A DNA stretch of 64,000 nucleotides. Origin: Lampris incognitus. Its lineage: Eukaryota; Chordata; Actinopteri; Lampriformes; Lampridae. The position numbers were made by a program, and so were the translations under genes. The stretch covers positions 19,380,677 through 19,444,676 of the forward strand of contig NC_079216.1 in assembly GCF_029633865.1 (NCBI RefSeq). The letters are read 5' to 3'. Below, in pieces: positions 12,346 to 64,000 of the stretch. The notes beneath the pieces were generated by a model that worked only from the letters and a program-made list of their open reading frames with translations, did not search any database and had not been told where the DNA came from. Numbering within the stretch: the first letter of the stretch is position 1; each line of letters opens with the position of its first letter.

Positions 12346-12794
12346 TAAACTTAAATTTAAACCAGCAAGCCTCAAGGGTGACGTAGCTCAGTTCAGCTTA
12401 TAGGGTAACAGCGGTGTAGCTGGGATCATGGTTACATATCAGTGGGAGACCACCTGGTTTCCACTCCCGCCTAGTTTGTTAAAGAGGCACAACACTTCTA
12501 TCTGGATTACTGCCTTGCAGAACAATTTAATAGGTCTTAGATTCTTTGCATAATTTTGTATTCGTTCGTTAGGAGTGGGGCTGATCAACATCGTCATGAA
12601 AACTACCAATCGTGTCATCACCCTCAAGCTCAATGGCAAGTGACAATATTACTATCATTATTCGTATTATCAAATTGGTACATTGCCATTCCCTAGGTCA
12701 TTGGTTCTCAACCTGGGGGTCGTGAGATAATTTCCTGTCATAGGATTCACCTGAAGACATCAGTTGTAACAGCTTCTGTGCAAATAGGGATATA

Positions 12795-14014
12795 CACTCA
12801 CTGGCCACTTTATTAGGTACACCTTGCTAGTACCGGGTTGGACCCCCTTTTGCCTTCAGAACTGCCTTAATCCTTCGTGGCATAGATTCAACAAGGTACT
12901 GGAAACATTCCTCAGAGAGTTTGGTCCATATTGACATGATAGCATCACGCAGTTGCTGCAGATTTGTCGGCTGCACAACCATGATGCGAATCTCCCGGTC
13001 CACCACATCCCAAAGGTGCTCTATTGGATTGAGATCTGGTGACTGTGGAGGCCATTTGAGTACAGTGAACTCATTGTCATGTTCAAGAAACCAGTCTGAG
13101 ATGATTCGAGCTTTATGACATGGCGCGTTATCCTGCTGGAAGTAGCCGTCAGAAGATGGGAACACTGTAGTCATAAAGGGATGGACATGGTCAGCAACAA
13201 TACTCAGGTAGGCTGTGGAGTTGACACGATGCTCAATTGGTACTAAGGGGCCCAAAGTGGGCCAAGAAAATATCCCCCACACCATTACACCGCCACCACC
13301 AGCCTGAACCATTGATACAAGGCAGGATGGATCCATGCTTTCATGTTGTTGACGCCAAATTCTGACCCTACCATCCGAATGTCGCAGCAGAAATCGAGAC
13401 TCATCAGACCAGGCAACGTTTTTCCAATCTTCTATTGTCCAATTTTGGTGAGCCTGTGCGAATTGTAGCCTCAGTTTCCTGTTCTTAGCTGACAGGAGTG
13501 GCACCCGGTGTGGTCTTCTGCTGCTGTAGCCCATCTGCCTCAATGTTCGACGTGTTGTGTGTTCAGATATGCTCTTCTGTATACCTTGGTTGTAATGAGT
13601 GGTTATTTGAGTTACTGTTGCCTTTCTATCAGCTCGAACCAGTCTGGCCATTCTCCTCTGACCTCTGGCATCAACAAGGCATTTTCGCCCATAGAACTGC
13701 CGCTCACTGGATATTTTCTCTTTTTCGGACCATTCTCTGTAAACCCTAGAGATGGTTGTGCGTGAAAATCCCAGTAGATCAGCAGTTTCTGAAATACTCA
13801 GACCAGCCCGTCTGGCACCAACAACCATGCCACGTTCAAAGTCACTTGAATCACCTTTCTTCCCCATTCTGATGCTCGGTTTGAACTGCAGCAGATCGTT
13901 TTGACCATGTCTACATGCCTAAATGCACTGAGTTGCTGCCATGTGATTGGCTGATTAGAAATTTGCTTTAACGAGCAGTTGGACAGGTGTGCCTAATAAA
14001 GTGGCCGGTGAGTG
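12795..14014 (-). mobile_element. Tc1/mariner transposon, DD36E (Incomer-like), apparently intact
   Basis: The 1,220-bp element is bounded by TA. Its terminal inverted repeats run about 30 bp: CACTCACTGGCCACTTTATT on the left and CACTCACCGGCCACTTTATT as the complement on the right, differing at two positions in the repeat. One uninterrupted transposase ORF fills the interior. Length, end type and intact ORF are those of a young autonomous copy. Confidence 0.92.
12827..13867 (-). CDS. Tc1/mariner transposase, full-length, DD36E
   Basis: This 346-residue protein is open from ATG at 13867 to its stop. Residues 1 to 110 form two helix-turn-helix units ([20 protein letters not shown] is the first), which would bind the element ends. 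The DDE catalytic residues are D155 (VAWSDESRF), D246 ([12 protein letters not shown]) and E283 ([12 protein letters not shown]). D246 and E283 are separated by 36 residues, not the 34 of classic Tc1, which matches the family described as DD36E/Incomer. A glycine-rich loop ([11 protein letters not shown]) lies between D155 and D246 as expected. No broken motif was seen, so it may encode an active enzyme; activity is an inference. Confidence 0.92.
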   Translation of the reverse strand: MGKKGDSSDFERGMVVGARRAGLSISETADLLGFSRTTISRVYREWSEKEKISSERQFYGRKCLVDARGQRRMARLVRADRKATVTQITTHYNQGIQKSISEHTTRRTLRQMGYSSRRPHRVPLLSAKNRKLRLQFAQAHQNWTIEDWKNVAWSDESRFLLRHSDGRVRIWRQQHESMDPSCLVSMVQAGGGGVMVWGIFSWPTLGPLVPIEHRVNSTAYLSIVADHVHPFMTTVFPSSDGYFQQDNAPCHKARIISDWFLEHDNEFTVLKWPPQSPDLNPIEHLWDVVDREIRIMVVQPTNLQQLRDAIMSIWTKLSEECFQYLVESMPRRIKAVLKAKGGPTRY

Positions 14015-14016
14015 TA

Positions 14017-14020
14017 TATA

Positions 14021-14075
<55 letters not shown>
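14017..14075. repeat. (TA)n microsatellite
   Basis: An almost pure TA run directly beyond the right TA of the DD36E transposon; the element may have landed in, or seeded, this run. Confidence 0.95.
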
Positions 14076-14080
<5 letters not shown>

Positions 14081-14101
14081 TTTTTTATTTACATTTTTTT
14101 T

Positions 14102-14505
14102 GGCGGCACGGTGGCGCAGTGGTTAGCGCGGTCACCTCACAGCAAGAAGGTCCTGGGTTCGAGCCCTGGGGTAGTCCAACCTTGGTGGGTCATCCCGGGT
14201 CGTCCTCTGTGTGGAGTTTGCGTGTTCTTCCCGTGTCTGCGTGGGTTTCCTCCGGGGGCTCCAGTTTCCTTCCACAGTCCAAAGACATGTAGGTCAGGTG
14301 AATCGGCCGTGCTAAATTGTCCCTAGGTATGAATGGGTGTGTGTGTGTGTGTGCGTTTGTGTGTGTGTGTTGGCCCTGTGTGATGGCCTGGTGGCCTGTC
14401 CAGGGTGTCTCCCCGCCTGCCACCCAATGACTGCTGGAATAGGCTCCAACATCCCCACAACCCTGAGAGCAGGATAAGCGGTTCAGATAATGGATGGATG
14501 GATTT
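14102..14505 (+). repeat. SINE-B family, full copy with tRNA-like head
   Basis: The head GGCGGCACGGTGGCGCAGTG, TGGTTAGCGCGGT (A-box-like) and GGGTTCGAGCCCTGG (B-box) is a Pol III promoter of tRNA type. The body has CCACAGTCCAAAGACATGTAG, a (GT)n run, and the tail GATAATGGATGGATGGA. Other pieces lie at 4630, 42155 and 46391. It is a repeat and not a tRNA gene: the head cannot be folded into a full cloverleaf and continues into the body. Confidence 0.8.
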
Positions 14506-14506
14506 T

Positions 14507-14929
14507 CCCCCTTTTTCTCCCCAATTGTACTTGGCCAATTACCCCACTCTTCTGAGCCGTCCCGGTCGCTGCTCCACCCCCTCTGCCAATCCGGGAGGGC
14601 TGCACACTACCACATGTCTCCTCCGATACATGTGGAGTCGCCAGCCGCTTCTTTTCACCTGACAGTGAGGAGTTTCACCAGGAGGATGTAGCGTGTGGGA
14701 GGATCACGGTATTGTTCCCCCTCCCCCCCGAAAAGGTGCCCCGACCAACCAGAGGAGGCACTAGTGCAGTGACCAGGACACATACCCACATCTGGCTTCC
14801 CACCTGCAGACACGGCCAATTGTGTCTCTGTAGGGACGCCTGACCAAGCCGGAGGTAACACGGGGACTTGAACCGCTGATCCCTGTGTTGGTAGGCAACA
14901 GAATAGACCGCCACGCCACACGGATGCCA
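14507..14929 (-). repeat. SINE-A family copy
   Basis: Near full length in reverse orientation, from the tail CCCCCTTTTTCTCCCCAATT to the tRNA-like head GGCATCCGTGTGGCGTGGCG read on the minus strand. It abuts the tail of SINE-B. Confidence 0.85.
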
Positions 14930-15244
14930 TAGGGATACATTTTAAGTGTTAGCTTCTTTATAGGACCCTGGAATCCAGCAGCCTTGGTGGCAATTTGCAT
15001 GGAGGAACGGTTGTTGAGAAAATCGAACGACAGCGAGGACAACAGCAGACTAACAGCAGCTGCAGGCCAGAACAACAAGGTTAATGCATATAGTTGATAT
15101 ATATATCAAAGACTAATGTGTAGTAGGACACCTTCACGTGTGAGTGACCACAATTTGCGTCCATAAGAGAGTGACCACAATTTGCGATCCATAGCCCACG
15201 GCGGCAGTTCTACGGCACAGTGGGAAACATAAAAACATAGTTTA

Positions 15245-15675
15245 GGGTGTCCGGGTGGTGTAGCGGTCTATTCCATTGCTTACCAACATGGGGCTCGCCG
15301 GTTCGAAGCCCCGTGTTACCTTCGGCTTGGTCGGGCGTCCCCACAGACACAATTGGCTGTGTCTGCAGGTGGGAAGCCAGATGTGGGTATGTGTTCTGGT
15401 TGCTGCACTAGCGCCTCCTCTGGTCGGTCGGGGCACCTGTTTGGGGGGGGGGACTCAGGGGAATAGCGTGATCCTCCCACACGCTACGTTCCCCTGGCGA
15501 AACTTCTCACTGTCAGGTGAAAAGAAGCAGCTGGCGACTCCTTGTGTATCAGGAGGAGGCATGTGGTAGTCTGCAGCCCTCCCCGGATCGGCAGAGGGGG
15601 CGGAGCAGCAACCAGGACAGCTCGGAAGAGTGGGGTGATTGGCCGGATACAACTGGGGAGAAAAAGGGGGGGGGG
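15245..15675 (+). repeat. SINE-A family, full plus-strand copy (reference)
   Basis: The head reads GGGTGTCCGGGTGGTGTAGC, then GGTCTATTCC (A-box region), then CGGTTCGAAGCCCCG (B-box), i.e. an internal Pol III promoter. The body includes ACAATTGGCTGTGTCTGC, CACTGTCAGGTGAAAAGAAG and GGCATGTGGTAGTCTGCAGC, and it ends in GGGGAGAAAAAGGGGGG. Eleven copies or fragments occur in this window, nine of them on the minus strand. I know this as a very common teleost repeat but cannot give its database name. Confidence 0.88.
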
Positions 15676-16111
15676 ACCCCAAAACATATTGTAGACTGGG
15701 GAATGGTTTTTACAGTACGTCGCCTGTACCAGTGTTATAATTTGCCCTGGAAATTTTTTTACTGAGTGTGTTTGTGAGAGTCAAAGTGTGTGCACACACG
15801 AGGTGCCGTTATTTCAATATATCTAAAAGCACTAATTAAAGCCAAAATCAAACTTGTTGTTGCTGTGTGTGGGCGAAGCGATGGTCTTCCTGTGTGAGTT
15901 TGGTAGCTTCCAGTGTTATAGAACAGTAACCCCCGAACAGTGTCGGGCAGACAGTATATGAGCAATCAACAGGTTTGCATCAGGGTGTTGTGAGTTAAAT
16001 CCCTCAGCGCTGTCGGGGCGGGGGGGGGGAGTTGCAAACACCAACCTGATTATTCTGGGGGGGGGGGGGGGGGCGCACGACTCAAAAAGGTTGAGAACCA
16101 CTGCCCTAGGT

Positions 16112-16324
16112 CATACCAACCCTAATGCTAAACTGTGCGTCAGTGTTGCCTCTAAGTGGAGTCCGTGTACGAGGTCTACTGTTTCTACTGTTCTACTGAC
16201 TAAATAAGCCCCGCTGTAGACCAACAATGACCGCCAGCCAGCTCATGGCTCATCAGTGCATGGTAAAGACTGCATGGTCAATCCTTGCTGTCTGGGTACT
16301 TGACCTGCAGGGGCGTGGCTCGCT
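16112..16324 (-). other. rbl2 3' flank, probable 3' UTR
   Basis: Sequence just after the rbl2 stop codon, before the hAT element. The minus strand has ATTAAA overlapping the stop codon but no AATAAA here, so the polyadenylation site was not placed. Confidence 0.4.
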
Positions 16325-44421
<28,097 letters not shown>

Positions 44422-44930
44422 TTTGACTGTTCAAAAACAAGCAAGACAGCCGCGGTTTACGAACGAAATGACGACGCCCACAAAGAAAAGAGACTAACTT
44501 TGCGCGGCTGGTTTCAAACCATTCACGTAAAAATGTTATTATCGTGTTATTAGGTATACGGTCCTGTACGGTGTAGCCATTTAAATGTCCTTTGAGTGAC
44601 AGCTACGACGTGGCGCAGCACATCTCCGCTGAAGACGTCGGCTCGGTAGTTCCAACGTACCTTTCGCTGCGTGTTTTCTTTGAGAATTCCGAAACGTACG
44701 TACCAGTTGACCACGCCTACCAAATTTGCATTGTAGCGTATGAATGGGTGGGCCGAGAGCCTTTCAAACACAAACGTCACTTCCGGTAGTTTGTTTGTTT
44801 TTATGCCCTCGTCCCGCAGCCCGCAAGATTCCTCCCGCTTAGGGCGATAAAACCGATAAAACATGTTAAATCCGTCAAAGAAGCCGATTTACGAAGCGTG
44901 ACGCGTCAAGTCGACACAGCATAGCGTCAC
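44422..44930 (-). promoter_or_regulatory. rbl2 promoter candidate, CpG-rich
   Basis: The 500 bp upstream of the rbl2 ATG are richer in CG dinucleotides than the flanks and hold no repeat. At 44499 to 44506 TTTGCGCG resembles an E2F half-site, and GTTTCAAACC at 44511 contains a CHR-like TTTGAA on the minus strand. Pairing of these would suit a cell-cycle-regulated promoter, but both are weak matches. Confidence 0.35.
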
Positions 44931-46390
44931 ATTTAAACTTAGGGAGATTGTCACGCCATGGTAGAGAAAATAAATGTTTTGATTAAAGTTTTGAGTCAAC
45001 ATGCCAAATCATGAGATATTGCTTGATGAGACCCCCCCCATTTTTACTCTATTTACAAACTAGAGCAGTTTCTCCGTCCATCGCCATAACTAAGATCAAG
45101 ACTGTCAAAATGGCGGACTACATATTATAGCCTACCACATATTTTTTTGAGTTTCCTGTGTAGACTTTGTCTCAGAACAGAAACATAAAAATGCATTCCA
45201 CCTAAAATGTATAAATGTTTTCACATCTTGCACATAGATTCAAGTTATCTCTCCGCTGCAGAAATGACATGGGAAGAACATTTGTGTCACACTCCATCCA
45301 CTGTAGCTATTATGAGAATTCAGGGAATAGCATGAACACATCAAAGATGTGATCCACAATTCATTGGTGCTTCAACTGCATTTGATGGTGTGTTATCCCA
45401 CTGACGACTGTTTTCCAAAAACAATTCATTCACCCAATGGCTTATTTACCCAGAGTAGGTAAGGCCCTGGGCAGACAGCCCCCATGTCAGCCTTCTCAAT
45501 TCACCAGAGGCACTTTCACTTTCAACCAGTCAAGTACAAAGAGGCTCTTTACATTTGGCTTAAACCAAACCTAAAGTAGCTTTACACCTGCCTTAAATGA
45601 CCTGCGACTGTTAAAACTGGCCGGTGTTTGACAGGTGGCTTATCTGTCAACCTCAGGTACAGTGGATCTTACAAAAATGGTTTAATATTTTCACCGTTCC
45701 CTTGTAAATGGAAGAGGCTGACAGAAGAAATAAAAAATCCACATCACTGTATTTTTAAAATTACACCAACAATGTTTTTACATAAAATCTGTCTAATGGT
45801 AAAAATATATCACACACAGTAGTGGTAATGTACAAAATGCAGGACAGGACAGCTTTGAATATTGTCAAAGTTATTAATTGATCAAATACATTCTCAGCAT
45901 GACAGTGTATTTTAACACTGCACTACCTTGACAAATGACAGCATATTAAGGCTCATGTATTCGCCACAGCAATGACACATTTTCACTTGTTTTGCCTTCT
46001 GGATGGTGTTAACTTCCCACCGTATTCATCGATAGAGGAGGTTCTCAAGTATCAAGTCTTTAAATTGTGCATCCTTCCACAGTGCTCACAGTTTCTGCAT
46101 GTTGAATGTGTATGTACAGTGACACTGACGGTCAAGCACCAAGAGCGTGCCGGTTTTTTTTTTTCAGTTAATCTCGATACCAGCTGATTTCTAGTCACTC
46201 CCTTCTCCGGTTGAGGTTTGCTAATTAAGTATATAGTGACTGGATAGAATGATGCAAAGCATAGACATGGCCAACTATACAGCACAGCTGAAATCCACCT
46301 GTCTACTGTCAAATGTTTTGACTGTGCTGTTTTGCTCTGTCTCCTTGGACTTGCCATTCCACTGATTACTTAAGCACCATGAGTTTTTCC
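44931..46390. other. Region between rbl2 and rpgrip1l, no gene seen
   Basis: No exon of AKTIP or of any other gene was recognised. AT-rich with short simple runs. Confidence 0.5.
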
Positions 46391-46517
46391 ATCCATCCAT
46401 TATCCAAACTGCTTATCCTGATCTCAGGGTCGCAGGGATGCTGGAGCCTACCCCAACAGTCATTGGGCGGCAGGCGGGGAGACTCCCTGGACAGGCCGCC
46501 AGCCCGTCACAGACCAT
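46391..46517 (-). repeat. SINE-B 3' fragment
   Basis: TCCATCCATCCATTATCC through CAGTCATTGGGCGGCAGGC, the last 130 bp of the family in reverse. Confidence 0.75.
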
Positions 46518-46836
46518 GAATTTTCATACTCAATATTTAACATTAATATATTAAATATAATTTATTTCATATTTAATATTTTCATATTCAAACATTCAAT
46601 AGAATATTGACCCACTTTACCTTCCACAACATCTGATTGGCTTCAAACCAGATGTTTCATTTGAAAGAAACTGAACTACTGAATCTGGTTCATCTTAAAA
46701 AAATGACTGAAAGTATCCATCAGATATACATGTGTTCCATGTTTTTATATGATAAAACATCAGGCAACATTCCAAGTGAAGTCCTTAAGTGAAGTTTTAT
46801 ATGATTGTGAACCTATGTATTACCACATCCAACACA

Positions 46837-46842
46837 TTTATT
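46837..46842 (-). terminator. Candidate polyadenylation signal of rpgrip1l
   Basis: AATAAA on the minus strand 65 bases after the rpgrip1l stop codon, the first canonical signal downstream. It implies a very short 3' UTR. Confidence 0.45.
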
Positions 46843-46906
46843 GCTTATTTACTGTACTGTGCAGCGCAATGTGCTGTATTAAAACAACTGTGATTCTGTG
46901 CTGCCT

Positions 46907-64000
<17,094 letters not shown>

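Larger units (their letters stand above)
12699..16103. mobile_element. hAT-type non-autonomous element, split by later insertions
   Basis: The left end reads CATTGGTTCTCAACCTGGGG and the right end is the complement of CAGTGGTTCTCAACCTTT. An exact 8-bp duplication CCCTAGGT flanks both ends (12691 to 12698 and 16104 to 16111). The interior holds a Tc1 (12795 to 14014), a (TA)n run, one SINE-B and two SINE-A copies, so little original sequence remains. The same end type occurs at 57777 to 58339. Confidence 0.85.

Noticed and set aside
14655-15078. Several 60 to 105-codon frames in SINE copies at many sites
   Set aside because: The same peptides recur at each SINE-A copy on either strand and show no domain; they come from the repeat sequence.
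15245-15340. Possible tRNA genes from A-box and B-box motifs in SINE-A and SINE-B
   Set aside because: No full cloverleaf or proper 3' end; the promoter continues into SINE bodies.
44550-44864. 104-codon minus frame upstream of rbl2
   Set aside because: Lies in the CpG-rich promoter, no known domain; an in-frame stop lies just before the rbl2 ATG, so it is not an N-terminal extension.
44931-46836. Search for AKTIP exons
   Set aside because: No UBC-like peptide was seen on either strand.

Overview
This is vertebrate nuclear DNA, almost certainly from a teleost fish, probably a percomorph. The evidence is long introns with GT-AG splice sites, very dense (CA)n and (GA)n microsatellites, Tc1/mariner and hAT transposons, Rex/L2-like, RTE-like and L1-like LINEs, and two tRNA-headed SINE-like families. 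Two real protein-coding genes were found, both on the minus strand. Exon edges below were set by hand from splice motifs, reading phase and remembered human protein sequences; no alignment was run.

Region 1 to 16.3 kb is intergenic and consists largely of nested mobile elements. From left to right it holds a LINE with an esterase-type ORF1, a Gypsy RT scrap, another LINE scrap, a Tc1 element split by a 3.5-kb hAT element, and a small hAT element (CAGTGGTTCTCAACC-type ends). The last one has been opened by an intact DD36E Tc1 transposon and by SINEs.

Region 16.3 to 44.4 kb is rbl2 (p130), a pocket-protein repressor of E2F genes. All 22 coding exons join in frame to 1078 codons plus a stop. 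The introns carry SINEs, an RTE-like LINE with a 12-bp target duplication, a Tc1 foldback element holding two copies of a DNA-binding domain, a hAT relic and many microsatellites. Several microsatellites directly abut splice acceptors.

Region 44.4 to 46.8 kb is a CpG-rich rbl2 promoter candidate followed by sequence with no gene seen. Region 46.9 to 64.0 kb is the 3' part of rpgrip1l, a ciliary transition-zone protein: 11 exons and about 576 C-terminal residues, continuing past the right edge. Its introns hold a 1.2-kb foldback element with 21-bp tandem repeats and a short acidic ORF, a repeat with three 54-bp 5' monomers, a Rex1-like LINE, an L1-like LINE and a perfect-TSD hAT MITE.

The rbl2/rpgrip1l adjacency matches human 16q12.2 (RBL2-AKTIP-RPGRIP1L-FTO), but here rbl2 is flipped relative to rpgrip1l and no AKTIP was seen between them. 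The two genes act in unrelated processes (cell-cycle repression and the ciliary gate), so their linkage is inherited synteny and not an operon-like unit. The strongest unusual signals are the microsatellite-derived splice acceptors, the twin-domain Tc1 palindrome, the foldback element at 50.9 to 52.1 kb and the tandem-monomer retroelement-like repeat.
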